DNA of 64,000 nt from Wuchereria bancrofti (GCA_005281725.1 SSBO01000001.1:3766399-3830398), one strand, 5' to 3'; positions 12,001-25,092 are shown, counted from the first letter of the stretch. Notes: generated by a model from the sequence alone, not told the origin. Numbers and translations: made by a program.

Positions 12001-15000
12001 GTCTTATAGTTCTCGAGTGTATTTATGTATATTAAATATTTTTGAGGTGAGAAATGGTTAAATTAGTAAAGGTAACAAGAAGGCCCATTTTGATTTTGCG
12101 TCGTGTTGAGTGCTCATACTATGTTCACAAGGAGGCAGTAGTAGTATGTTAATTAGCAAAGATTTAGTGAAGATCTAAGAATGAGTTTCGTTTGCAATAG
12201 AAGGAAATAAAGACAACAATGTTGAGGAAACTAGAAGAATTAATGATAAGTGCCTAAAAATTACATAAGGAAATTACCAGTCCAGGTCGTTTTTCAATTG
12301 GATTCAAGTGTTTCTAGATTGATTATGTAGATTGAATACTGCATGCTTGTAATGTGTTTCCAACTCACTTTTTTATTTTGGAAAAAGAAGTACCATTGCA
12401 ACATGCTGTTATTTATTTATCTGTCATCCATTTATCAAAGTAGTTTTTGCTACATATCTGTATGTGTTGTTATGGATGTTTATATTACATATTGCGTGTT
12501 TCGTGGGATAATGATGAGAGGATTTTAAGTTATACTCAAAAAAGAAATGCAATTTATTTGGTGGTCGTGTTAGACAACATATTCGACCATTAAAGCACTT
12601 TATGCGATATTCGAGACTTGTATATTATTCGAGATATAATTTTACAGAATTATACAAAAGATTTTACATTTAAACTAAAGATTCTTAGCTTCTATATTTC
12701 CTCTCAGCAGTAAATCTTAAATCGCTTCATATTTACTTTATATTTAGTTCTAAAATTCTGCTGCATTTTTTTTTTCTTTTTTTTTGAACGATGGGGTGCG
12801 ACGAAAGCACCTTATCTTTATAGGTGACCATCACAGCGTTTTGGAGGAACAAGCGATGGATGGAAATGATTTGTCGGATGTTTTCGGCTTAGTTGATGCC
12901 AACTTCAATAGTAACACACTCGCCGACTTGTTCTCAAGTAAAGTATGGCTTTGAATTTTTCCTACAGCTGAAGTACATTTGGATTCGTATTCTGATGAGG
13001 CGTTTCTTCTGAAATATTTGCATAAGAGGTGATCATCTCACTTTCCATATTCTGCAAACAAAGTACTTTGTACTTCTAGCTCAGTTTAAAATAATCTTTG
13101 AAACACGATCATTCTTTTCAGAGCGGCCAGAAATCTATTCAAACAAATGGTGATTTGGATTTAGAAAGTGATCCGCATCGTGCCACGAGTCTCCTTAATT
13201 TGTTTATGGTAAATACCGATTCTCGGCTTTTAATATTAACTCTCTGCTTCGTGATAATTATAAGCCATTTGGAGATATTGCTTCATCCACTGCTAAAAGA
13301 AATTGCAAATCAATTAGATATTGATATTTAAAAGAAAAGGAAAAATAACTTTTTACAGTTTTATTATAAAATTTGTTTCAGTGCTCTGCTAGTTCATCAA
13401 GTGATACTCCGAAACTAGAAAATTATTATTCAACGACTTCGTCCAATTTACATGAATTACCTCGGTCACCTGCTGAACTCAGGACTTATAATGAGCTTCA
13501 GGTTTAGTTTTTTCTTTCTCCTTAGTTTTGGTCGGCATTTCTTGATGTAGTTAATAAAAATGACGACTGATAAGCTTAGACTCCAACTAACAAATTATGT
13601 ATTGAAATTACTTCAGTACATGTAAACACGAAAAAAAAAAATATTGAGTCATATTTGCGGAATCAATGCTTAATGATTTGAACTGGTTAATGTGATGTCA
13701 GCTTTTGATTTTTAAAAACGTGAAATGAAATATATACGGTTAATTTAATGTTTATTTGCTGAGAAAGTGTTTCAGTTATGTAAGTGATTAAATGAATAGA
13801 ACCAAAACTGTTATATATTTAGATCAATATGATCATTCTGAATTTTGTTGTCACAGCTATAAAGTGTATCATTTATTTTTTTGAATATGAATGTTTGCAG
13901 GATATTGTTACCAGAAATATTCATGAATTAGGTACAAAGGCTTTGAATACGACGGAAATTGCAAAGCAATGCAAGCATTTAATGGTCACCCACAATATTG
14001 GACAGCGGTTATTCGCGAAGTACGTCATGAACCAGGTAGTCAAGGTATTTGATTCTCTAATTTTCATCTTTCATTTCAGTTCCCTAAATTAATTTTTTTA
14101 AAATTTTACACATGGAATTTTATTGCCATAGCTGTAAAACCGTATGAGAATAGCCATATTTACTTCAACTGTTTTGCAAACTGCGACGAATATTTATATT
14201 CATAAGTGAGCACATTTTTTTGCAGTCACAGGGATCACTCAGTGAATTACTGTCAAAACCAAGGCATTGGAATAAACTCACTGATAAAGGACGAGAAGCA
14301 TTTCGACGCATGTACGGCTGGGTTTCAGATCCTAAAGCTATTGAACTGTTGTGTAATATCTCACCCCGTCGAACTCAACCAGTGGGTTAGGTTTTCTTTA
14401 TTCTATTTATCCTCGTATAAAAATTTACTAATATATGCTTTTGATTTCGTCGCTTTAAACTCAGGTTTTTTAGGTTCATTGAACGAATTGTTTTTTATTT
14501 TATATATGTCAGGATTAATCGAGATTGAAGTACCATCGCGTGAAATTTTGTGGGATCAGCAAGCTGTCTCGTTAGCTGCGGTCTCCAGATATAACGCAGA
14601 TGATACTTTTGATTTATTTGTGCAAAAGCAGTCTTCAAAAGTCACTCCAGGCGATGTGAGTTCAGTCAGCTTTTTTGATTTAGAAACATTTTCATTTTTT
14701 GTTAGTTTAAAAGTTTGAAATTGTGAAACTTTAGTGCGTCAACTAAAGGTAGCGTTATTCTTGTCGTCGATTGCTATTTGTATTTTTAGTTGAAGCAACG
14801 TGACAAGTTATCAGCCGCAGCTGGCGGTGGTGGCGCTAATTCAGTTGTGCAACGTACAAGTCGCTGGCGACATGATGACATACCGAAAGAAAAAATTATG
14901 AAGATATACAAACGTGAATTGGCACTGTTAAGGGAACAGGTAAATTAGCCAAGTTTACAAGTTAGTCTGATGGCAGAATGTGCGATATCAGTTACAGTTC

Positions 15001-18000
15001 ATGTTTTCAACAGACATCATTTTCTGGAAAAGGAATTTACCAATTTCAGGAATCTCATCTAGAACAGGCAATTGGTTCACGGCCTTTAAGTGTGAGAAGT
15101 AAAGATGAAAAGGTAAGTATATTATTTCCTGATATTCGCAGCATTTGTTTCAACTGCAATGAATTTGTTGGGTCAGCGATTCTAATTATTCTAAAACGAA
15201 GGAGAAATAAAAGGGAAACAAGTGAAAAAGAAGAAATTTATCACCATTACTGTCGTGGCCCTACTATTTCAGAAAATTTTCAGTTCTTTAGTTTATCAAA
15301 AAGTTTAAGTCGATATGTTCTATTACACTTTTTCATAGCTCCCAACAGTGGAAACATCGAATAAATCGTCTTCGTTGTCATCATCGTCATCTCGTTGCGG
15401 ATCAACAAGAGATACCAATTCGCCGCCGCAATCAAATTTTCCTGTAAATTCTGCTCAAGCTTTGTTTGCTTTGAAATGTCGCAGTGGAATGGCATCCATA
15501 ACGCAAGAGGAGCTTGAACGTTATCCGGTACTGGATACCGAAGATATCGTGAGACAAGTAATTTTCCAACATTGTTTGATTTTTTTTTCTTTTTCTTTTG
15601 TTGCAGACCTGAAGAAGGTACTATCTGCATACAGCGCATAGTCTAAAAGATTTTTTTCTCGAAAATTTTCAAAATTATTGCGTTTGACTAGTATCTTCAT
15701 TTACAGATCAAAGATTTCCTTTGTTTAAATTCGATATCTCAACGTCAGTTTGGTGAGCATGTGCTTGGTCTTTCACAGGGATCTGTTTCGGATCTTTTAG
15801 CAAGGCCAAAACCGTGGGCCATGTTGACGCAGAAAGGACGAGAGCCGTTTGTGCGCATGCAGCTTTTCTTAAATGAAGCTCAGTCTTTGGTTTGTAAACC
15901 TGAAGAAGGTGCTGTTTCTATCTTTGTTGTTTTTATTTTTAAGCTACCATCGCGTTGTTACCAAATCTTGAGTCACGTGAAAGAAAAAATTAAAATGCTT
16001 TGTTTATCCTGAAGAGGTTCCGGAATTATAGAAAGGTTTTTGCAGAGCTGAATGGAAAGTTAGGTGCACTTCAGTCCTTGGAAGTGTTGCCTAGGAATGA
16101 AAGAAACAACGGTGCAAAACAAGATTCGATTAGCGGCTTGCTAAGCATGCGAAGCTTTCCTTCAGGTGACGAAATTGATCATGAGGTTAATTTTCACTGC
16201 ATACAAATAAGTAATCGGGGACTACACAAAAAACGTATATTTTAAAGCCTGCATAAACATTGAGGTGTATTTTTGAACTGACAATGCAATTTTTATTTCA
16301 GTTTGAACAATTATATATTAAAGCAGATTGCCTTGCCTGACATAGGTCGTTTTTGATAGTTTTTTGGTTGCTCATTCCTAGCCTGCGAAAAAAATTCCAG
16401 TGAGATGGGATTTATCCTTCCAGTAAATTAATAGTGCATTGGTCTTGAAATATCTTAAAAAAATCCTTATATCTGCTTTTATTTCTCTATAGATTGTGAA
16501 ATGCCGTACTGAAAAAGTGCGAGAAATTAAGAAATTGTCCGTCATGGATGACGGTGACAAAAAAGTGGTGCGGAGCTTGAAAAAAGAGCTGTTAATGGCT
16601 GATACAAGTGAGATTGCGCGGCAGGTCAAGGATCGGTTGCACAGCAGTGGAATTTCTCAGAAAGTCTGTTTTTATTCATATAAATATTATCACATAAATA
16701 TTATAAGGTTATCTATTGATTTTGGACTTGCGAAATAATACGTCGGTTCAAATAATGTTTTTATTCCTTTTATTATATCTCTTGTAATCATATTTCTTGT
16801 CATTTTTTTATCTCCATTCTTTATTCTTATTCAGTTATTCAGTTGTTTTAACTCTTTCATCTTGTTGTATCTTGCTTAGACACCTTTTTTCTTAGTCATT
16901 TCTAGATTGAATTTGTTCATACTAATCTTCACTACTGTTTAACCCATTCTCCTTTTTCAGACATTTGGTGATGTAATATTGGGAGTAAGTCCAGGAGGTG
17001 TATCAGAGCTCCTGACCAAACCAAAAACTTGGGAACAGTTATCTCCACGCGCTCGTGACTTGTATCTCAAGATGAACGAATGGCTCAGTGAATTAGATGG
17101 AAATACTAGGATACAGGAGACATCTACTTCCACTGCGCTGCTCTCTTCATCTCTCACAGCGACCTTTTCAAGTATGGTGGATGCGTTGACATCTACAGGT
17201 GCTTTGACAAAAACTCTGTCACCACAGAAAAGAAAAGCAACTTTGAACGCAGCTGCCGGTGAGCTGCCGAAGAAAGCACAGGTTTTTTTAATTTCATTTC
17301 TGACTTCTTGAATTGTCTGCGGAAGAATCAGCGTAACGTAGCATAAAGGATTAATTGACTAATCTTCATAAACATTTCAACTATGTTCAAAAATGTTGAA
17401 TTTTTGGAGCTTTAGTTATCGAATTTGAAATAAAATTGCTTTTGTTTTATTATAGAGAACAGTTATTACGGATCAGCAAAAAGAAGCACTGAAGCATGTC
17501 TTTGAACGTGACCAGCATCCGAATCAACGAACAATTGAACAACTTTCGCAGACTCTTTCTTTGAGTACTAGGACTGTGAGCAATTGGTTTCATAATTATC
17601 GAACTCGACAAAAGGTTTATACGAAATTTTTTGACTAATTAAAGTTAATTTTTGAAACTAAAGGAAAATCTAAATCTATTACTGCGTTTCTTTCTGCCTC
17701 AATTTTTATAAAACCTAAATTACAGGCAAGTTTGAGGGCTGAAAATCTTCCAAATGGGGACAACGGTCAAAAAAGAAATTCAGCAAATGGAAAAAATAAC
17801 AGTGATCGGTGGAAGCAGGTTAATCTGTTCCTTATACGAATTGTTTTCAGTTATTTAGTTTTTACTATTTTATTGTTTAGGATATATAACAGCCAGTATA
17901 ATTCCTGTCGCATTATTTCATTAATTGAGTCATACTCTTCATTTTCAATGCCTGAAAGTTTGCATTGTGAAGTAGTTTGTAGATCGATTCCTAGAGCAAA

Positions 18001-18442
18001 ACTTTTTTCTTATTAGGATTTAATGCGTTTAAAAAAACCCCTGGAAATATTTTAGGAGTTATGTGCCATTTTCGAAAGACAAGTAGTATTCGAAAATTAT
18101 GTCTTTTTTTTCGATTACAAATCTTATGCATTCATTTGAGAAAATGGGAAACTCTAATCATCACTTGTAGTGAAGTTTTTTTAGACATCCAAAATTAATT
18201 CTTTTTCTGGTTTTCATTTTGTAGTTTTGCTGACCATGCTACTTTGCTGATGGTAGCCCTACTTGCAATTATAGGATCTTGCGGAATTAATGAAATTAGA
18301 ATCGAAACCGTATCACTGGTCACCAACAATGGTATCACCAGGCAGCAACAGCAACTTGACTAGAAGCACTATTACTAAGAACAGTTCTCTTGATAAAGCA
18401 ATTGAACGGATTCAAAAACTCAATGCTTCCAAGCAGTTGTAA
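6026..18442 (+). CDS. ceh-44: CUX-type homeobox protein: CASP-like coiled coil, 3 CUT domains, homeodomain
   Basis: Exons: 6026-6106, 7732-7842, 8437-8563, 9597-9734, 10281-10348, 10563-10691, 10896-11021, 11181-11303, 11384-11565, 11786-11988, 12824-12942, 13122-13208, 13382-13501, 13901-14035, 14226-14385, 14513-14655, 14790-14939, 15050-15112, 15339-15557, 15707-15908, 16046-16185, 16493-16663, 16961-17281, 17456-17614, 17726-17818, 18275-18442; 1245 aa, no stop, phases agree. Residues 1-430 are coiled coil shared with CASP ([16 protein letters not shown] near the end). CUT1 is about 552-625 ([23 protein letters not shown]), CUT2 818-893 ([18 protein letters not shown]), CUT3 978-1048 ([13 protein letters not shown]), homeodomain 1102-1160 with WFHNYRTRQ in helix 3. 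The family represses transcription in the nucleus; CEH-44 is the C. elegans CUX1 homologue. The tail keeps a short basic helix ([11 protein letters not shown]) like that ending vertebrate CUX1. Exon 10 ends in phase 1, the probable branch point for a CASP splice form. Confidence 0.93.
7589..7683. repeat. Two-copy direct repeat in CUX intron 1
   Basis: A 42-base unit starting AATCCTCACCTCGTG at 7589 recurs at 7642, 53 bases later, with a few substitutions. Both copies contain CCGTTGATCGATA and end near TACT. It lies inside the first intron, about 50 bases before the acceptor of exon 2. Confidence 0.75.
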
Positions 18443-19725
18443 TTTATTTGATTTCGAATGTGGAATTTTTATTTCAAGAATTGTTAACGGGCTGCAAAGA
18501 ATTACTTTAAGACATTTTTTGTTGTCTTAATTTATATCTTCACAATTATTGTTAGAAAATTTCTCTCATAGTATTGTCTATATTTTATACTGCCAGATGA
18601 ATTAGCGGCCGGAAGAAAATTATGAGATTATGCGATATCTTCCTTTCTCCCCCTTCTTAATTCTTTCATAAAAATACGTAGTTGATGGCGAGGATATGAT
18701 GTTTATTTCATGTGGAAAAAAAAAACTGACAACTTATGGAACAAACTTTAATGTTGTTGTTGTCTACCCTAGCTGGATTTGGATTTGAGCTAGCAAACGC
18801 TTTTAACCGCCATCATCTGTTTATGTTTTTAAGAATCGATTTTTCTTGTTGCTTTATTTGTCAGTCTATTAATCATAACTGTCAGTAATTTTTCATTGTG
18901 TATTTTTTCTTTTTTATTTTGTTTCAGGAGTTTTAGCTGAAGGTGATCTCTACTTCATTACTTGTACTTTGTTTTTCGTCCATATTTTTATGAGCCTCTT
19001 AATGCGTTTGGTTGTTTCACTAGAATCTCTTTTTTTTGTTTCGAAAATTTGATCTCACCATCTTTCACACTTGTTACTTTGCATAACATGCTCCGGAAAC
19101 TTGTTTTTATTTGTGAATAATTATCTCACAGTCTCTTTTATTTTAAAGATTAAAGTTTGCTGGAATAATTTATAAATAATTCAAGTCATATGATTCAAAA
19201 TTTGTTGTAGTTTCGATACTGCAATTCAAATATCAGTTATTATTGTCACATGTTTAATGAAGAAATTCAATTTTGCCTTTTTTCTCTAATTAGCGTTTGT
19301 GAATAGCTTCTTTCAGTTTCAATAATTTTTTCAATCCTTTGTTCAACCCTTCGAGTTTTGTTATCTCAATCCCTTTTATCGTTCCTTATTCCAAAAAAGG
19401 AAAAAAAATCCTAAAGTTTTTTATTCTTGTTTTTCAGTCAAAAACTGTTGGCAGAAACTGGAGTCTAATGCCCATGAAAATTTGTTGCAACTATGTGAAA
19501 TTCGTGTAGAACAGTGATAAAGTTCGATTAAAAGCGAATTTTGAGTAAATGAAATCAATGTTGTTTGTCTTTTCTATATGGTCGTGTTACCCTATCTATG
19601 ATTGTTGTGTGCTCAGTTTTTCTTGTTGGGAAGTTTTTATCGCACGAATTATGTGCGTGCCGAGGTTTCTTAAAACTTTCAAAATTTTTGTAATTCGGAT
19701 TGCCAGTAGATTATTAACACTGTAG
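18443..19725. other. CUX 3' flank; possible CASP-form exon at 19438
   Basis: It begins with the 3' UTR of the CUX gene. At 19438-19517 an open stretch follows a strong GTTTTTCAG acceptor. It reads in phase 1, the phase at which shared CUX exon 10 ends. It gives a short coiled-coil-like peptide (WQKLESNAHENLLQL) to a TGA at 19515, or can exit at a phase-1 donor after 19503 and join 19726. No family match supports it, so it is only a candidate. The rest shows nothing. Confidence 0.25.
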
Positions 19726-20144
19726 ATTGTCTTACAAAGCAGTTGACAATAGGAGAAAGTGCTAATGATAAGCTTGAAACGACACTGATCCGACAGCATG
19801 ACCTGATAGAACGTTTGGAGCTGATTTGCTGCGTTTGCATGCCAATTCACTTGGATCACTAGAAGATGTAATGTTTCTTACATTCCTGTAAAAAGATTTT
19901 TCATGGTATTCCAGAGGTTTATTTGGGAATTTACTCATTTTCTAAAGTGGATATTTAGGGAAATGGGCTCCGAAACAAAATCAACAGTAAATTTTCAACG
20001 ATGAAGATACTTGCCAAAGAACTAACAGTATCAGTGAGACATGAAATAAATGTAGAGAACGAAAGCAATTTTGTCGATAATGTTAACCCAACGTGATCGA
20101 CTTCATCAGATGGAAGAATTGGAACAGGAAGATCTTATGGCCAA
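19726..20144 (+). pseudogene. CASP-specific 3' exons, apparently frame-broken
   Basis: Two segments resemble the part of CASP that replaces the CUT/homeodomain half in the alternative CUX1 product, a Golgi coiled-coil membrane protein. Segment 1 starts after a TAG acceptor at 19726 in phase 1, matching the end of shared CUX exon 10, and reads LIRQHDLIERLE. Human CASP has RELIARLE there. The frame then needs one extra base to go on as DLLRLHANSLGSLED to a GTAATG donor at 19868. Segment 2 reads AILSIMLTQRDRL at 20065-20103; human CASP has SLLSIISSQRERF. It continues with EELEQED to a GTAAAC donor at 20145. The best upstream frame (from 19959) meets it only after a shift near 20064-20068. The expected end (KIKFLQSY and the transmembrane helix) was not found. 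It is either a decayed module or two assembly indels. Confidence 0.55.
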
Positions 20145-23035
20145 GTAAACCAATAAATATCTAGAAAATGTGCGCATAGAAAAATCAATTTATACAACAT
20201 TTTCTAACTAATGATTTCAGCTACAGTGGCTGATAAGAAGTGGGCACTCTAGAGCATTCGCTGATTTCTTGATTTTTTGATTGTTTTGGTGCAGTTTGTG
20301 TTTTTTTTTTTAAATTTTTTGGTCTTTTTGTTTTTAGAAATGACTTTATCTAGAAGTTTAAAAATTCCAGTACTAGACTTTTCCATATCTCTAGGAACTT
20401 CAGGTTCCATATCGCTTCGCATAGACGGAATCATATACTATATTGCTAAGTTTGTATTTTTCTTTTGCAAGAACTCTTAGTATTGGTGTTATTACCTGAC
20501 TATGAAGGTGTCTCTTCGTCCTATTTCTACCATTGACCAAATATTCAGGGGCATATTAGGGTGAAAAGAGAAAAAAATAAATTCATAATTCATATTGTGT
20601 GCGAACTTTTCCGAATCTATGAACAGTTTTCAATTTCAACCTCCTAAAAAGAATGAATTTAACTCTTACTCCCACTTCACTTTATCATTTCTACGGCATT
20701 TTCCCACGTCTGGAATATCTCAGAAGTTCTGATGATGAAAGGCGTGGAATTTTAGTATTACTTTTGGTATTATATTATAGTCTGCAAAAGTTTGAAATTT
20801 ATAGCTGCAGATTTTTATGGAAAGACATTTCCAAATGGGAGCCTATGAAAATTTGAATTGCTCGTAACTTTCCCTAAAATTATAACTCTAATGCGATAGT
20901 AGAAAGCATAACCGTTTTGCAAGTAATAGTGTTTTAGTTTCAATAAATACTTGTTACGGATTTCAACAGCATACGCATAGATATATGTTTCGTTAATCAA
21001 TGTGTGAAACACAAGTTGCGCTTAACGATCTTGAGATATGTAACAATTGAACCTAATGTTCTAAGTGAGCAATAATATTCAAACGTCATTTTCTTGAAAG
21101 AGAAACTTAATTTTAAGTTGACTCAGAGATGTCATACTCTACTGGGTGAGGAACTCACTTTCGTCTTTCAATGAATCAGTAAGTCCGACAGTTCGACTAT
21201 TTGGGCAAATTTAAATAAACATGAATACGGTGGCACTATTAATTGTATTGTCATAGTTTGATGGGAATGAATTGGATATTGTTTTTTATTTATTGCTTTT
21301 TATTACACACAACACAGCGACTGCCCCAAAGTAGTTTAGTTTCGATGGATTAGAAATTTCGAAACAGAAAACATGGAACTTCAAGTAGAAACATTTGTAA
21401 GTACATAAGAGACAACATTCAGATATCTGGATGGCGACAGCTCGGTAAACTTTATCCTTTAGTGTGCTATTTAAGTGCATTCTAATCCCCTTATTTTGTT
21501 TGGGCTTCAGAATATTAGGCGGGATCAATATTTCTGCTAGGATGATCAGCGGTAGAGTTCAGTTGAAGTTTGTTTTTTTCATTTCGCAAAATTTATTGAG
21601 TGAACACCTAATGGAGGGAGTTATTACATCACGAATCGTTGAAATGCAAAATCTGTGGGTGCGCGGGCGCTTTTAGGGACTGGACTGCACTGAATACTTC
21701 ATATTCCCGCCATTTGTGTTAACCAATAGTGCTAACGAAATCCCAGATGACTGTACGGTTTGAGGGGCGCTCATAAATATTTCTTTAAAGAATGAAACTA
21801 AATTGACATTTGCTCCTCCCAATTGGACGCTGATTCTGACCTTTATTCATACACTCAAAAATCTATTATAATAATTATAGGCAAGCACCAAAAAAGTTCA
21901 AATAAGAAATGCTTTTGATCCAAACGAAAATAAGCCGTAGAAATGAAAACATGCATACTTTACTAAGGTTATGGAAAAAGAGGAACAACGATGGGTGTTA
22001 AGGCACTGATCACATGAAAAGTGTATTTGAAATAGAGAACACTGGAAAAAAAAGTGATTAAAGTGACTGTTGTAATTAAGGAGGGACTAATAATTAAAGA
22101 ATTATAATACAAAACTATATGCGATTACTTATATGTCAGTTCGGATGCTCTTATTTTCAAATTATAATCCCAACCAACGTTAGTATTCACCTGTAAACCT
22201 GGCTGTAAAATACGACTACCGCATAGAGAAGTAGACTGTTGCCATCTTATGGAAGTTTTTAAAGTGCTTTATAAAGTTGATGGCTTATCAGATAGTACCT
22301 CATATGCGAATACTATTAGAGATGTTATTTGACCTCTGCTGCTCAAAAACAAGAAATTGTAATCTCAGAATGAAACCACTGGAAGTTCCTCAAGACGCAT
22401 TCAAATTTATTCGTTTGACTTTTAAAAATATTGAAGATATGCGATGAAATAGGACGGCTTAAAGTAGCACGGAATTTACACTCTGCTCCACACTGTGCAT
22501 TCTTTAAGTCCCTACCCATTATCATATGTTTGAATTTTATTGGTTTAAATAGATGAGATCAAAAGTGGCATAGGAAGTTATAATCCACTTCGAATTCAAA
22601 CTCTTTCCTCTTAGAAACAGAGCCAATCTTCGCGTTTACGTTTGTATATCAGGTTAGTATAACTACATCTTGAGATACTTCACGATGGTACTCAAGTAAT
22701 TGATTCATTTCGGGATATATGATAATAACTGTGCCCTTACAGCAACATATGAAGGTAGGAAGGACACGCAGAATAAAGTGATAAATTGAAAAGGAATATG
22801 TCGCAGGAGAAAAATGAGAAGGCAATGAGTAACAGCCATGAAATCACAACATTCAAAAATCATGTAAGTAAATAAAATGGGAAATGAAACACTGGGAAAC
22901 TCGGCAAGAATATATGAAATAATGCCCTTGAGAAAAAGCTTGGTGACATGAAATAATTCGAAGCGATCGAATTGGCTCAGTTCACTGAAAACTGACACGT
23001 ACTACCCTACTACAAATCTTTAATTCTGGCGCGAT
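20145..23035. other. Intergenic between CUX/CASP locus and CXXC gene
   Basis: No supported exon on either strand. I searched it for the missing CASP transmembrane end and did not recognise it. The minus-strand ORF at 20249-20434 has a protein-like middle (MEPEVPRDMEKSSTG) but lacks splice context and a family match. Confidence 0.35.
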
Positions 23036-25092
23036 TCATAAGGGCTGCAATACGACAACATTCTTCATTTCCGGTGCATAACTCGGTGGTGTAAATGGAT
23101 CCGACTGAGGCACCGCACGTTCTTCAATGTAGCTCGGAAGGTATGAGGCACCAGATCCTGCTCCCACAATCAGATACGGATGAGAAACATGTTGCGCTTG
23201 TATCTGCTGTATGTATTGAGGTGCTGGATGCGGTACATGTCGCGATTGTGGCGTCACATGAATGGTACCACTGCTGGTACCAGACAGTGCACCGGGGTTT
23301 GCGACTGTCACTGATCCCTGGGTGGTGCTGATCGCAGTCGTTTCGGCACATCGTGCAGTGGTGCATGGAACGACAGGCCCAGTTCCAGGATGATGTTGTT
23401 GTTGTTGATGATGGACAATAAGTAACTGCTGTGGTGTTCCAGACTGGGAGGACACCAATCGCATTTGTTGGCTAACATAAAGAGCGGTGGCACTCGGTGG
23501 GGTAGGGCATCCTTGTCCATTCAGAACCGCTTGTGCTGGCATATTCAGGATGCGTTGTTGTGTCTGTCCCAACTGTTCCAGACCCTGATGAGCGCGACGT
23601 TTCATAATCTGATAATCCGTCATTCCTGACTGTTCGTATGTCCTCTTATGTGCCTGAAATACTCTAGCGATAGTTCAGTGAATAACGTAGCCAAAAAAGG
23701 GCAGTAAAAAACATTACTGTAGTATTAATTGTATTAACCTTACAATAAATAACAAACTGTTCTAAGGAGTCTCAGATGTTAATCAACAAGGTCTCCTCTA
23801 AGATAGGATATTTATTTTATCACTGAAAGAATTAGAACAGTATCACTTAAGAGATCAGCATATGCAACGCTCACAACACTAAAATTTGTCATAATGACCG
23901 AATAAAATTTTCATTTATACCTGTCGTAGTTCAGCATTTTGTGCAGCAGGTAGTTCTATGCTTGTGGCATTATTACAGCGTTTCTTGGCGCACATTGCAC
24001 CAGTCATATATCGGTTATCGAAAAATCTTAAAAAGTTATTTCAAATAATCCGATCATTAAGTTTCGGATGACTTTCGAACTTGCTTGAAAAATACCGCTA
24101 AAATAACTTTTTTAATAAGATATTTAAAAATTCGTAGAAACCCGATTGCTTCTCATTTTTTTACAAATTTAAAAAGATGTAATTGAATGGACCTTTTGTC
24201 AAGACATACAAGGCATATTTGACAATCGGGCATCCGACAGTCTTCACATTGATTACATCCAACACGAGCTTTGAACGTTGGTGCATCTCTCTGTAACAAA
24301 TTAAATTGAAATATTTCAAACTGAAGATGTGTCTGCAGCAAATTTTTTTCAAAAAAAATTGCTAGACAAAATAGATACATTCTACTGGTATTCGACTAGT
24401 GTGATATGGATATGGAGTTATTAATTAATGCTATTTTTGGATTTCAAATTTGAGGTAATGTGAAGATTTGAGGTAATGTTTGTGAGAAGAATAAGGGAAA
24501 ACCAATAGTAATAATGCAAATAAAAAAAAAAATACAAAACATGACTTAGAAACCTGCAATCTGTTCTCAAGTACGCGTAAGCATCTTCGTTCGATACAGG
24601 ATTGCTTCTTAACACCTGGACCACCAAACTGTGGGCTGTCCTGACAATAAGTGCACTGTCCACATGGTTTACACTGACAGCCTCGGCATACACCACATCT
24701 TAAATTACCTCAAAGCAGTATTTTAAATCATCTAGTGAGTAATAAGAGCTCATGATTTTAAACATTTTGAAGTTAACTGAAATCTGATTTTACTTGAATT
24801 TGAAAAGTTCCAGTTTAACTTTTGGATTTTGGGATGATGACAGCATCTTTACAAATACCAACCTTTGAGACCTATTCATTGAGGAGGTGATAATGTGCTG
24901 TCCGGATGCAGCAGCTTGTCCGTGCACTGAATGATGCGACTGTATCAAATTGGGCGGAATATGAGTACCATTTGGTACTGCGGATGGTGGTGGCGGTCCA
25001 GGTTGCATGTAATGAGCACCGTGATACATCGGACCGTTTGTCTGTCTGCTCTCCATTAGCAACATAGGACCCATGGACAGCGGAACGCTCAT
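23036..25092 (-). CDS. Tandem CXXC zinc-finger protein
   Basis: Exons in coding order: 25092-24863, 24698-24554, 24290-24193, 24026-23921, 23653-23036; phases close and give 398 aa. Residues 1-76 are Met/Pro/His/Gly-rich. Finger 1 (about 77-116) reads RCGVCRGCQCKPCGQC, then FGGPG and KQSCIERRC: the eight-cysteine CXXC type with the FGG motif that contacts unmethylated CpG in DNMT1, KDM2 and MLL. Finger 2 (about 136-172) keeps eight cysteines (CNQCEDCRMPDCQICLVC, then CAKKRC) but has no FGG motif. The last about 220 residues are Gln/His/Pro/Ser-rich low complexity. It is probably a nuclear CpG-binding regulator; no catalytic domain (methyltransferase, JmjC or SET) is present. An acceptor (TTTATAG) lies 8 bases before the ATG, suggesting trans-splicing or a 5' UTR exon. 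Orthology is not resolved. Confidence 0.85.

Noticed and set aside
14206..14718. 170-codon plus-strand ORF
   Set aside because: It reads through two CUX exons and an intron in mixed frames; the spliced model with CUT domains explains the region.
15280..15639. 119-codon minus-strand ORF
   Set aside because: It is antisense to a CUX exon and contains a Lys run from an intronic T tract.
17819..18016. Hydrophobic C-terminal extension after the CUX exon at 17726, resembling the CASP membrane helix
   Set aside because: It is intron read-through past a GTTAAT donor; the next exon at 18275 continues in frame and the hydrophobic stretch does not align with CASP.
23095..23520. His/Thr- and Cys-rich ORFs overlapping the CXXC gene 3' exon
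   Set aside because: They are shadows of the Gln/His/Pro-rich last exon in other frames.
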